From contig DAOVQG010000014.1 of assembly GCA_030628805.1 (NCBI GenBank), forward strand, positions 1 to 32,892: a DNA stretch of 32,892 nucleotides, read 5' to 3'. Shown piece after piece: positions 22,521 through 30,303 of this stretch. The first letter of the stretch is position 1, and each line of letters begins with the position of its first letter. Below the pieces are notes generated by a model. The model was given only the letters and a program-made list of their open reading frames with translations, did not search any database and was not told where the DNA came from. A program made the translations under genes and the position numbers. Source of the DNA: JAGMDK01 sp023128695. GTDB lineage: Bacteria > Planctomycetota > Phycisphaerae > UBA1845 > Fen-1342.

Positions 22521-23219
22521 GTGGCAGAACATGCGGCAAGCTTGCTCGATCGCAATCACTTTGCCCTGCGGCGGGTGCATTCGCTGTTCGGCATCGTCCC
22601 GCTCGGCTTGTTTCTCATCAACCACATGCTGGCGAACTCGACGGCCTTCCTCGGCGCCGAGCACTTCAACCACCACATCAAGCTGCTGCACGGCCTGCCC
22701 TGGCTGCCGTGGATCGAGTTCGTGTTCATCTGCCTCCCGCTGGCGTTTCACGGCATCTACGGCCTGGTGATCGCCCTGCAAGGCCGGCCGAATCAGACGC
22801 AGTATCCGTACCTGGACAACTGGCGCTACACGCTCCAGCGCGTAACGGCGTACATCACGATCGTGTTCGTCGTGGTGCACCTGTTCCACTACCGCTTCGC
22901 GCATTGGTTCGGCCTGGCTGACTCGTACGCCGCGGCACACGCCAACTTCCTCAAGTTCACGATCGAGAGCTTTCAGGGTGGCCTGATGGGGCTGCCGACG
23001 TCGGCGTGGGTCGTGATCTACGCCGTCGGCCTGGTGGCGGCGATATACCATTTTTCCAACGGCATCGTGACCTTCTGCATCACGTGGGGGATCGTGATCG
23101 GCGTCGAATCGCGCCAGCGGCTGTCGATCGCGGCCGGAGCATTCGGGATATTGCTGGTGGTCTGGGGCGCCTTGTCGCTGTACGCCCTGGGGACAATTGA
23201 TCCTCAATCCATAAGCTGA
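22521..23219 (+). CDS. sdhC: Succinate dehydrogenase cytochrome b subunit
   Basis: A 232-residue membrane anchor of respiratory complex II, of the single-subunit, five-helix b558 type that carries two haems and usually reacts with menaquinone. GTG 22521 is chosen because GAGAGG lies six bases upstream and the protein then begins like relatives. The TTG at 22479 would add 14 residues. Helices are visible near 22-40, 64-87, 105-124, 156-178 and 192-215. Candidate haem ligands are His20, His35, His77 and His120 (RRVHS, LINHM, AFHGIYG, VVHLF). sdhA starts 14 bp downstream. Confidence 0.93.
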   Translation: MAEHAASLLDRNHFALRRVHSLFGIVPLGLFLINHMLANSTAFLGAEHFNHHIKLLHGLPWLPWIEFVFICLPLAFHGIYGLVIALQGRPNQTQYPYLDNWRYTLQRVTAYITIVFVVVHLFHYRFAHWFGLADSYAAAHANFLKFTIESFQGGLMGLPTSAWVVIYAVGLVAAIYHFSNGIVTFCITWGIVIGVESRQRLSIAAGAFGILLVVWGALSLYALGTIDPQSIS

Positions 23220-23233
23220 GAGTATCGAAAACC

Positions 23234-25123
23234 ATGGCTAAACAACGCATCGCAGTAGTCGGCGGTGGACTCGGCGGACTGTGGGCCACCCTACGAATCG
23301 TCGAAAAAGGCTTCCCAGTCGATCTGTTTTCACTCTTCCCCGTCAAACGCTCGCACTCTTGCTGTGCCCAGGGCGGCATCAACGCCGTGCTGGATGTCAA
23401 GGGCGAGCACGACTCCGTCTGGCAGCATATCGTCGACACCATCAAGGGCGGCGACTACCTGGCTGATCAGCCCCCGATCCGCAGCTTGTGCGAGGAAGCC
23501 CCCGGCATGATCCGCACCTTCGACCGCATGGGCGTCACCTTCAGCCGCACGCCGGAAGGCGTCATGGACCAGCGGCTGTTCGGCGGGGTGAAGAATCGCC
23601 GCACGTGCTTCGCGGGCGCGACCACCGGGCAGCAACTGCTCTACACGGCCGATGAGCAGGTGCGGGCCTGGGAAGCCCAAGACATGGTGCAAAAGTACGA
23701 ATTCTGGGATTTCCTGTCACTGGTGCTCGACAACGAGGGTGTCTGCCGCGGCATTACAGCCATGGACTTGAGCTCGATGAAGGTGCGCGCGTTTCCGGCC
23801 GGAGCGGTGATCCTGGCGACCGGCGGGTTGGCCCTGACTTACGGCCGCTCGACGATGTCGAACAACTCGACCGGAGCACCGGCGGCCCGCGTCTTTCAGC
23901 AGGGAGCCGAGTTCTCCAACGGCGAGTTCATCCAGTTCCACCCCACCGGCCTCCCCGGCCACGACAAGAACCGCCTGATGTCCGAAGCCTGCCGCGGCGA
24001 GGGCGGCCGGGTCTGGGTGCCCAAGAAGGCCGGCGACCCCCGCGACCCGCTCGAGATCCCCGAAGAGGAGCGCTTCTACTTCCTCGAAGAATGGTACCCG
24101 GCCTACGGCAATACCGTGCCGCGCGACGTGGCCTCGCGGGCGATCTGCCGGGCAGTCCGTCACATGGGCTTGGGGATCGACGGCCAGGACTTAGTCTACC
24201 TCGACCTGTCGCACTTGCCGCGGGAGTTCCTCGAGACCCGCCTGGGCGGCATCCTCGAGATGTATCGCACCTTCGTCGGCGAAGACCCCTGCGAACGGCC
24301 GATGAAAATCTTCCCCGCCACGCACTATTCCATGGGCGGTTTGTGGGTGGACTTCGAGACGGAGACGACCAATGGCGAGGCTCGCATGGCGCGGGTATCG
24401 CCGAAGAACCACGCTACCAGCATCCCCGGCCTGTACGCCTGCGGGGAGTGCGAGTTCGCCTACCACGGCGCGAACCGCCTGGGCGCGAACTCGATGCTGA
24501 GCGCCTCGTTCAGCGGGCAGGTCGGCGGTGACGCGGCGGTCGCGTACATCAAGAGCTTCAAGAAGGGGTACACCGAGCCGCCGGAGAGCGTCTACGATAA
24601 CGAGCGGAAACGCCAGGAAGATGTCAACAAAGCGGTGCTGTCGTGCGACGGCGGCGAGAACGCCTTCGCGCTGCATCGCGAGTGCGGCGACCTGATGCGC
24701 GAGCACGTCTTCGTGGAGCGCAGCAATGAGGGTTTGGACAAGGTGCTCGCGGGCATCAGCGAACTCAAGGAGCGCGCCCGGAACATCTCGCTCGACGACC
24801 GGGGCTCGTGGGTCAATCAGTCGCTTTCCTGGGCCCGGCAAGTGCAGGACATGATCGTGCTCGCGGAGGTGATCGCCAAGAGTGCCCGTCTGCGAGACGA
24901 GTGCCGCGGATCGCACTACAAGGCCGAGTTCGAGTTGAAGATCCCCGAAGGCAAGTTTGAGGGCGACCCCGAATACGAGGAATACAAGGCGAGGTGGAAG
25001 GCCAACAACAAGAAATGGCTAAAACACACGATCGCAGCCTATTCGGAAGATGGTCCCCAGATCAGCTATCGCGAGCCGGACATGTCGGTCCTGCCGCCGG
25101 AGAAGCCGCGGGATTATCGCTGA
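23234..25123 (+). CDS. sdhA: Succinate dehydrogenase flavoprotein subunit
   Basis: A 629-residue catalytic subunit that oxidises succinate to fumarate, or the reverse. The FAD dinucleotide-binding motif is VVGGGLGGLWA (8-18). His41 in RSHSCCAQGGINAV is the position for covalent FAD. Catalytic-domain strings include GEFIQFHPTGLPG, ATHYSMGGLWVD, GLYACGECEFAYHGANRLGA and NSMLSASFSGQ. The C-terminal extension ending in PPEKPRDYR is normal for this longer, Bacillus/Bacteroidetes-like type. Co-transcribed with sdhC. The interval to sdhB is 489 bp and filled by a repeat array, unusual for this operon. Confidence 0.97.
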   Translation: MAKQRIAVVGGGLGGLWATLRIVEKGFPVDLFSLFPVKRSHSCCAQGGINAVLDVKGEHDSVWQHIVDTIKGGDYLADQPPIRSLCEEAPGMIRTFDRMGVTFSRTPEGVMDQRLFGGVKNRRTCFAGATTGQQLLYTADEQVRAWEAQDMVQKYEFWDFLSLVLDNEGVCRGITAMDLSSMKVRAFPAGAVILATGGLALTYGRSTMSNNSTGAPAARVFQQGAEFSNGEFIQFHPTGLPGHDKNRLMSEACRGEGGRVWVPKKAGDPRDPLEIPEEERFYFLEEWYPAYGNTVPRDVASRAICRAVRHMGLGIDGQDLVYLDLSHLPREFLETRLGGILEMYRTFVGEDPCERPMKIFPATHYSMGGLWVDFETETTNGEARMARVSPKNHATSIPGLYACGECEFAYHGANRLGANSMLSASFSGQVGGDAAVAYIKSFKKGYTEPPESVYDNERKRQEDVNKAVLSCDGGENAFALHRECGDLMREHVFVERSNEGLDKVLAGISELKERARNISLDDRGSWVNQSLSWARQVQDMIVLAEVIAKSARLRDECRGSHYKAEFELKIPEGKFEGDPEYEEYKARWKANNKKWLKHTIAAYSEDGPQISYREPDMSVLPPEKPRDYR

Positions 25124-25260
25124 GGCGGAATCGTGTCAGTAAGCTCTTTGTGAATCGGGAGTGTTGTTATTAATAGTTGTTAGTCGTTAGTTGTTAGTTC
25201 TTAGTGTTTGCGGCCTTCGGCCGCGGTGTTGGACAGCTTGGTTAAGACTACCTTACAAAA
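25124..25260. repeat. Simple TAGTTGTTAG phrase repeat after sdhA
   Basis: 25172-25205 repeats TAGTTGTTAG / TCGTTAG / TTGTTAGTTCTTAG, a seven-base (TTAGT-based) slippage-prone tract. No gene is present in this gap. Confidence 0.6.
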
Positions 25261-25484
25261 CGTGTGGCACAGGCTTCCAGCCTGTGGATGTGTGGCACGG
25301 GCTTCCAGCCTGTGGATGTGTGGCACGGGCTTCCAGCCTGTGGATGTGTGGCACGGGCTTCCAGCCTGTGGATGTGTGGCACGGGCCTCCAGCCTGTGGA
25401 TGTGTGGCACAGGCTTCCAGCCTGTGGATGTGTGGCACGGGCTTCCAGCCTGTGGATGTGTGGCACGGGCTTCCAGCCTGTGGG
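25261..25484 (+). repeat. Eight tandem 28-bp palindromic repeats between sdhA and sdhB
   Basis: Eight contiguous units, 28 bp each, of GTGGCAC(A/G)GGCT-TCC-AGCCTGTG plus a GATGT linker. Units 1 and 6 have the perfect stem CACAGGCT/AGCCTGTG. Other units have G for A, which keeps pairing in plus-strand RNA as G-U. Unit 5 has one extra C. Unit 8 ends TGGG. Frames open across the array arise only because it lacks stops. The transcribed array would fold into eight consecutive hairpins. Next to it (25484-25506) is another related hairpin, GGCACCAGCA-AGA-TGCCGGTGCC. Confidence 0.95.
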
Positions 25485-25612
25485 GCACCAGCAAGATGCC
25501 GGTGCCACACCTCTAGTATCACACTTGGTTTTGTTTGGTGCTCGAAAAAACATTCATTCTCAGGCAACCAGAGCTGAGGCAGCTTGGGAGCCGTGGAGTT
25601 AAGGAATCGTCG

Positions 25613-26362
25613 ATGGCCCAGGAGATTCGCTTCAAGATAAAGCGGCAGGCCGGTCCGGACGCCAAGCCGTACTGGGAAGAGTTCAAGATGCCCTACGCCC
25701 CCGGGCACAACGTCGTCTCGGCCCTGATGTACCTGCGCGAACACCCGCTCAACATCCACGGCGAAAAGGTCGAGCCGGTCGTGTGGGAATCGAACTGCAT
25801 GGAAGAGGTCTGCGGAGCCTGCACCATGATCATCAACGGCGAGGTGCGGCAGGCCTGCGCGGCCCTGATCGACGACCTGGAGCAGCCGATCAAGCTCGAA
25901 CCGCTGACGAAGTTCCCGCTGGTCCGCGACCTGCAAGTCGATCGGCAGAAGATGTTCGACGCCCTGCTCAAGGTGAAGGCCTGGATCCCGGTTGACGGCT
26001 CGCACGACATCCATCGGCACGCCCCGCTGATTTCGCCCCAGGAGCAATCTCCGCGTTATCTCTTCTCGCGCTGCATGACCTGCGGCTGTTGCATGGAGGT
26101 CTGCCCGCAGTTTCACAAGGACTCCAAGTTCATCGGCCCCGCCGCGCTCGGCCAGGTACGGCTGCACAACACGCACCCGACCGGCCAATACTTCAAGGAA
26201 GACCGGCTCCACGCCCTGATGGAACCCGGCGGCATCGCCGACTGCGGCAACGCCCAGAACTGCGTCAAGGTCTGCCCGAAGGACATCCCCCTGACCCAGG
26301 CGATCGGCGAACTCGGCCGGCAGACGACCATGCAGTGGCTGCGAGATTTGTTCGTGAAGTAG
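25613..26362 (+). CDS. sdhB: Succinate dehydrogenase iron-sulfur subunit
   Basis: A 249-residue subunit passing electrons from FAD to the cytochrome b. Its [2Fe-2S] ligands are Cys62, Cys67, Cys70 and Cys82 (NCMEEVCGACTMIINGE and ACAAL). The [4Fe-4S] motif is CMTCGCCMEVCP and the [3Fe-4S] motif includes CGNAQNCVKVCPKDIPL. ATG 25613 follows AAGGA by eight bases. The frame is open upstream to 25535 but without a ribosome binding site. It belongs with sdhC and sdhA, though the 28-bp array in between raises the question of separate expression. Confidence 0.96.
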   Translation: MAQEIRFKIKRQAGPDAKPYWEEFKMPYAPGHNVVSALMYLREHPLNIHGEKVEPVVWESNCMEEVCGACTMIINGEVRQACAALIDDLEQPIKLEPLTKFPLVRDLQVDRQKMFDALLKVKAWIPVDGSHDIHRHAPLISPQEQSPRYLFSRCMTCGCCMEVCPQFHKDSKFIGPAALGQVRLHNTHPTGQYFKEDRLHALMEPGGIADCGNAQNCVKVCPKDIPLTQAIGELGRQTTMQWLRDLFVK

Positions 26363-26373
26363 CTCTCAGCAAT

Positions 26374-26424
26374 GTAGCGTCCGGGCCCCGTACCGGACGT
26401 AGCGGACGGGCTCCGTCCCGGACG
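26374..26424 (+). repeat. Two adjacent GTAGC-headed palindromes
   Basis: 26374-26399 is GTAGC, then GTCCGGGCCCCGTACCGGAC. 26399-26424 is GTAGC, then GGACGGGCTCCGTCCCGGAC. They begin 11 bp after the sdhB stop and may act as its terminator. Confidence 0.8.
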
Positions 26425-26456
26425 TAGACTCCCGACAATCCTCCGGCCTTCCACAG

Positions 26457-26509
26457 CCGAGACAGAGCTCGGCCGCTACGTTTCGGCCGGCACGGGGGCC
26501 GACCGCTAC
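26457..26509 (-). repeat. Two GTAGC-headed palindromes on the minus strand
   Basis: On the minus strand, GTAGCGGTCGGCCCCCGTGC and GTAGCGGCCGAGCTCTGTCT mark two units of the GGCCG-stem subfamily, facing the pair at 26374-26424. Confidence 0.7.
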
Positions 26510-26525
26510 ATTTATATTGCTGCCT

Positions 26526-26697
26526 GGGGGTGCCCCGTCCCGTTTCGTCGGCCCGGCAGGGCCGGCGAACGGGGCGGGGGATTGATGGGGGGGTGGCACG
26601 GCTGTGTCAGCCGTGTGCGGCTCGCATGTATTCACGGCCGACACGGCCGTGCCACCCGCCTGCCAAGCAGGCAGACGGAACGGGATGGGGCACCCCC
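26526..26697. repeat. Nested palindromes: one repeat family inside another
   Basis: Outer arms 26526-26549 and 26674-26697 are 22/24 complementary, and both mismatches are G-U compatible. Within them lie GGCCC-GGCA-GGGCC (26550-26563), the GGGTGGCACGG inverted pair (26591-26615 with 26633-26657, two mismatches), and GCCTGC-CAA-GCAGGC (26658-26672). The middle pair is the same element as in 21951-22023, reversed. The arrangement suggests that elements inserted into the loop of an older hairpin. Confidence 0.85.
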
Positions 26698-26760
26698 TAC
26701 ATCTAGAAACTAGAAACTAGAAACTAGACCTTGTCACGTTCCCACCTTCCCACCTTCCCA
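26698..26760. repeat. Simple phrase repeats (AACTAGA; CCCACCTT)
   Basis: CTAGAAA is repeated three times at 26703-26727, and CCCACCTT(C) three times at 26741-26760. They sit between the nested palindrome and the 30-bp repeats. Confidence 0.7.
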
Positions 26761-26850
26761 CGGCCGGTACGGGGCCCGGCCGCTACATTTCGGCCGGTAC
26801 GGGGCCCGGCCGCTACATTTCGGCCGGCACGGGGGCCGGCCGCTACATTT
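26761..26850 (-). repeat. Three tandem 30-bp GTAGC-headed repeats
   Basis: Three exact 30-bp steps (26761, 26791, 26821). On the minus strand each reads AAATGTAGC followed by GGCCGGGCCCCGTACCGGCC. The first two are identical and the third has two substitutions. They precede the CNNM gene by 37 bp. A plus-strand copy is at 32704-32729. Confidence 0.9.
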
Positions 26851-26887
26851 GTTTTGCCACCTGCGCTACACTCCTCACTGTAAACCC

Positions 26888-28216
26888 ATGCTCACCACTT
26901 ATTCCATCTTGGCTGCCGCCGAACTGAGTTGGACGGGGCTTGCGTTCAGTTCCGCGCTGATCCTGTTGCTCGTCGTGCTCTCGGGGACGTTTTCCGGCAG
27001 TGAGACGGTGCTGTTTTCGCTGTCGCGCGTGCAGCTCGAACGGGCCGCCGACAGTGCCAATCCGTTTCGGCGACTGGCCGCCGGGCTAATGGAGCGGCCC
27101 AAGCAGACATTGATGACGATCCTAATCGCGAACACGGCGGTGAACGTGCTGCTGTTCGCGACGTCCTACGTGCTCTTTCAAAGATTGGCGGCCCAGGTCG
27201 GAGCGTGGGTCACGCCGGTGGCCGGCGTCGCGAGCATTCTGCTGGTCGTGGTGGGCGGGGAGGTGGTTCCGAAGGTCATCGGCGTCAGCATGGCCGACCG
27301 CTTGGCGCCGTTCTCGGCCACGGTGGTCAGGGTAGCAGGATTCGTGGCGACGCCGCTGGGGCTGGTGATCGATTTCCTTGTGGCCGAACCGTTCACGCGG
27401 GTGGTGCTGGGAGGCGGGCGACGGGGATCCGTCGGCGAGAGTGATCTGACCGCCGCCGAACTCAAGGCGCTGTTGGAGATGAGCCGTCGGGGCGGGACGA
27501 TCAAGCCGCTTGAAGACACTTTCCTGCGCCCGATCGTCGACCTGGGCGAGACGCGTGTGCGGGATGTGATGGTGCCGCGGGTGGAGATCACGGGCTACGA
27601 CGTGAACGCGTCGACGGTAGGCTTACGCGAACTGATGCGCACGACCCGTTTCAAGAAAATACCGGTCTACGACGGGTCGCCGGACAACATCGTCGGCCTG
27701 GTCTACGCGAAGGTGCTGTTCCTGAACCCGGACAGATCGCTTCGCGACCTCGTGCAGCCCGTCCGCTTCGTGCCCGAGTCGGCGACCTGCGAACAATTGC
27801 TCTCGCATTTCCGGGAGACCAAGACGCAGCTCGCGATCGCCGTCGATGAGTACGGCGGCGTGGCCGGGCTGGTCACGCTGGAGGACGTGCTCGAGGAGAT
27901 CGTCGGCGAGTTGCACGATCCCGAGGATGAGCCGCAAGAGCCGGACATCAAACCCCTCGCGGAAGGGAAATATGACATCAGCGGGCAGCTTAGCGTGAAA
28001 TACTGGGTCGAGGCATTCGGCTTGCCGCCCCGGGTCGAACGCGTGGCCACCGTCGGCGGGCTGGTGATGGCGGAGCTGGGCCGGCTCGCGGTCGCGGGTG
28101 ACGTCGTCCGGCTGGGCAACGTCGAGTTGCGGGTGGTTCACCTCCGCCGGCGGAGCATCGACCGATTGCATCTGCGCCTGCTGGATCAAACGGAAGGTGA
28201 CCACGAGACCAAATGA
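26888..28216 (+). CDS. CNNM/CorC-type membrane protein with CBS domains
   Basis: A 442-residue protein. The DUF21 (CNNM) membrane domain covers about 15-190, with the family signature LLLVVLSGTFSGSETVLFSL at its start. A CBS pair spans about 205-330 (VRDVMVPRVEITGYD, TRFKKIPVYDGSPDNIVGLVYAK, AIAVDEYGGVAGLVTLEDVLEEIVGE). The C-terminal transporter-associated CorC_HlyC domain is about 345-440. Relatives take part in magnesium or cobalt handling; some were annotated as haemolysins without good evidence. ATG 26888 fits the signature spacing, but no clear ribosome binding site is seen. The stop overlaps the next gene by four bases. Confidence 0.92.
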   Translation: MLTTYSILAAAELSWTGLAFSSALILLLVVLSGTFSGSETVLFSLSRVQLERAADSANPFRRLAAGLMERPKQTLMTILIANTAVNVLLFATSYVLFQRLAAQVGAWVTPVAGVASILLVVVGGEVVPKVIGVSMADRLAPFSATVVRVAGFVATPLGLVIDFLVAEPFTRVVLGGGRRGSVGESDLTAAELKALLEMSRRGGTIKPLEDTFLRPIVDLGETRVRDVMVPRVEITGYDVNASTVGLRELMRTTRFKKIPVYDGSPDNIVGLVYAKVLFLNPDRSLRDLVQPVRFVPESATCEQLLSHFRETKTQLAIAVDEYGGVAGLVTLEDVLEEIVGELHDPEDEPQEPDIKPLAEGKYDISGQLSVKYWVEAFGLPPRVERVATVGGLVMAELGRLAVAGDVVRLGNVELRVVHLRRRSIDRLHLRLLDQTEGDHETK

Positions 28217-29202
28217 CCACGGCGTTATTACTACTGGGTTTGCTGATCGCCGTCATGCTGTCCGGCCTCTTCTCCGGGTCGGAGACAGGTATTTACTGCC
28301 TGAATCACGTCCGGCTGCGTGTCGCCGCCGAGCACGGCGAGGCGGCCGCCCGCCGACTCGAACGGCTCATGCGGCGGCCTGAAGACCTGGTGATCACCAC
28401 GCTACTAGGGACGAACGTCTCGGATTACCTCGCGACGGTCTGTGTTACCGCACTGCTGCTCCATGCCGCGGTTTCTGAGAACCTGGCGCAAATCTACGCC
28501 ACCGCGATCGTTACGCCGCTGATCTTCGTCTTCGGCGGGATCGTACCCAAGGATTGGTTTCGGCGCGAAGCCAACCGGCTGATGATGCGGCTCAGCGGGG
28601 GAGTGTTGTTAAGTTTGCGACTGGCGCGGGCCACGGGGCTCATTTGGCTGCTGCGCGGGTTGACGCGGGTCCTGATCCGCATGATCGACCCCCAGAGCAC
28701 GGAGTCCGAGGCCGATCTGCTGCCTCGGGCCCGCACACTGCACCTGTTGCGTGAAGGGGCGGCCCGGGGCGGGCTGACGCTCCAGCAACGCGACCTGATC
28801 GAACGCGTCTTGAAGCTCTCTGACATCCATTGCGGCGACGTCATGATCCCCCGCCCGCGGGCGGCCATGGTGCCCCAGGACATAGCCCGGGACGACTTTC
28901 TCCGCATCGCCCGGATGGCCCACTTCTCGCGCCTGCCGGTATATCGGCACAGCCCGCGGCGTGTCGTCGGCGTTGTGAACGTGTACGACGTGCTGACGGA
29001 CCCGGAGAGCCAAGCGGTGGCCGAGCACGCCCGCCCGCCGTTGGTGCTCCCCGTGCACACGCGCGTCTCGGCCGCCTTGCGGCGGCTCCAGCAGGCCCGC
29101 CAGACGATGGCGATCGTGCAGGACGGGGCCGGTCACTGTGTCGGGATTCTGACGGTCAAGGATCTGGTCGAGGAGATCGTCGGCGACCTGGAGGCCTGGT
29201 GA
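28213..29202 (+). CDS. Second CNNM-like membrane protein, lacking the CorC domain
   Basis: A 329-residue paralogue overlapping the preceding gene as ATGA. It has the DUF21 signature LSGLFSGSETGIYCLN near residue 16 and a CBS pair at about 190-325 (CGDVMIPRPRAAMVPQD, ARMAHFSRLPVYRHSPRRVV, VGILTVKDLVEEIVGDLEAW). It ends after the second CBS domain, so the transporter-associated domain is missing. The membrane part is also shorter. The tight coupling suggests the two products form a heteromeric ion transporter or regulator. Confidence 0.9.
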   Translation: MTTALLLLGLLIAVMLSGLFSGSETGIYCLNHVRLRVAAEHGEAAARRLERLMRRPEDLVITTLLGTNVSDYLATVCVTALLLHAAVSENLAQIYATAIVTPLIFVFGGIVPKDWFRREANRLMMRLSGGVLLSLRLARATGLIWLLRGLTRVLIRMIDPQSTESEADLLPRARTLHLLREGAARGGLTLQQRDLIERVLKLSDIHCGDVMIPRPRAAMVPQDIARDDFLRIARMAHFSRLPVYRHSPRRVVGVVNVYDVLTDPESQAVAEHARPPLVLPVHTRVSAALRRLQQARQTMAIVQDGAGHCVGILTVKDLVEEIVGDLEAW

Positions 29203-29240
29203 CCCGGAGCCGGTTGCGTGTTCGCGGAAGCGGGTTCGCT

Positions 29241-29264
29241 GGTGCGAGAATCCTTTCTCGCACC
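29241..29264. repeat. Perfect hairpin GGTGCGAGAA-TCCT-TTCTCGCACC
   Basis: A 10-bp stem with a four-base loop, 38 bp after the CNNM pair. A close variant is at 10638-10661. It may also terminate transcription. Confidence 0.75.
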
Positions 29265-29282
29265 CCCCGCGGGTCGCGTTGT

Positions 29283-29356
29283 GTGTGCCACTGCTCTTGA
29301 GCAGTGTCTTCTTGGGCCGACAAAGGCCCTGGCACTGCTCAAGAGCAGTGGCACAC
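29283..29356. repeat. Perfect 24-bp inverted repeat with internal palindromes
   Basis: 29283-29306 and 29333-29356 are exact reverse complements around a 26-base loop. Each arm itself contains CACTGCTC-TT-GAGCAGTG or its complement, so either a long stem or two small hairpins can form. The loop has its own GGGCC..GGCCC pair (29315-29319 and 29326-29330). Confidence 0.85.
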
Positions 29357-29533
29357 GCGTTGTGCTGCCCGAAAACTAGAGCGTGACGCAGCACCAGCGT
29401 GACACGGTGGTGGGCTTGTCGCGGCCCGGCGGGGTGTTAAACTGATTAACCCTCTACGCGTGGTTTGGAATACACGGGCCCATGGATGGGTCCCGATTAC
29501 TCAAGCGATTACAAGGAATCGAGGAGAACAGTA

Positions 29534-30091
29534 ATGGTACAGCGGTTCATCACGGCAGTAGCATTGTTGACCGGTTTGGCGCTGGTCGCCGGGTGCAGCG
29601 CCACGAGCGCGGGAACAACGGGCTTCCACATCGGCAAGAACCTGTTTCGCAAGGACACCAACCTGCGCATCTACCTGGACGGCAAGGAGGCCAAGCAGAG
29701 CAAGCTCAAGAAAGGACTGATGGGCTACTCGCCGTTCACGATCAAGGAGGAAGTCCCCGGCTCGCCGACTTTCCGGTACGAGATCATCGAGCCGAAGAAG
29801 TTCGGCTTCATCAAGCACGTGACGATGCAGGTGCATCAGAAGTTCGAGGCGGACTTCTCGGACATCCCGGATTACGTGATCCATCCGCGGGACATGCACG
29901 ACCGCGAGGGAAACATGAAGCCGGACACCGATTACGACCTCGGCAACCTGGGCCCCCAATTCAAGATCCTGGACAAGCAGGATAACGAAGTCGAACAGGT
30001 CAAGTTCGTGCCCGGCGTGGAATACCTGCTCGTCATGACGATCTCGGCCGACAAGAGCGAGTCGTGCCAGGTCTACTTCAAGACGAAGTAG
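29534..30091 (+). CDS. Hypothetical lipoprotein
   Basis: A 185-residue lipoprotein. ATG 29534 follows AGGAG by eight bases. The signal MVQRFITAVALLTGLALVAGC has lipobox LVAGC with Cys21 as lipidation site. The mature part is soluble and beta-rich, with many Lys, Asp and Phe (TNLRIYLDGKEAKQSKLKK, YEIIEPKKFGFIKHVTMQVH). No family recognised. Anchored in a membrane facing the periplasm. It appears monocistronic, followed by the 16-bp tandem repeats. Confidence 0.8.
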   Translation: MVQRFITAVALLTGLALVAGCSATSAGTTGFHIGKNLFRKDTNLRIYLDGKEAKQSKLKKGLMGYSPFTIKEEVPGSPTFRYEIIEPKKFGFIKHVTMQVHQKFEADFSDIPDYVIHPRDMHDREGNMKPDTDYDLGNLGPQFKILDKQDNEVEQVKFVPGVEYLLVMTISADKSESCQVYFKTK

Positions 30092-30100
30092 AACCGGCCG

Positions 30101-30196
30101 GTGAGCGGGAGGGCGAGTCAGCGGGAGGACGAATGAGTGGGAAGGCGAATGAGCGGGAGGGCAAATAAGCGGGAGGGCGAATGCGCGGGAGGGCGA
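30101..30196 (+). repeat. Six tandem 16-bp repeats
   Basis: Six contiguous units of consensus ATGAGCGGGAGGGCGA with one to three substitutions each. They are followed by GGCTCCTGCCGAGCC and by AGCGGGAGCTTCGCCCTCCC, a hairpin with the same GGGAGGGCGA word. Sixteen is not a multiple of three, so the array is not coding. Starts ten bases after the lipoprotein stop. Confidence 0.9.
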
Positions 30197-30303
30197 GGCT
30201 CCTGCCGAGCCAGGAGCGCCGCGGCTCAGCGGGAGCTTCGCCCTCCCTTTCACGGCTCTGCGAACAAATGCGCAGGTGCGGGAACCGGCGGAAGTACTGA
30301 TCG

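Noticed and set aside
25261..25484. The 28-bp array as a CRISPR
   Set aside because: Units are contiguous with only a five-base invariant linker. There are no unique spacers and no cas genes.
25191..25602. Open frames across the 28-bp array, repeating CGTGFQPVDVWHG-like residues on both strands
   Set aside because: They arise because the repeat lacks stops in all frames. The 28-bp period shifts frame each unit, and no ribosome binding site is present.
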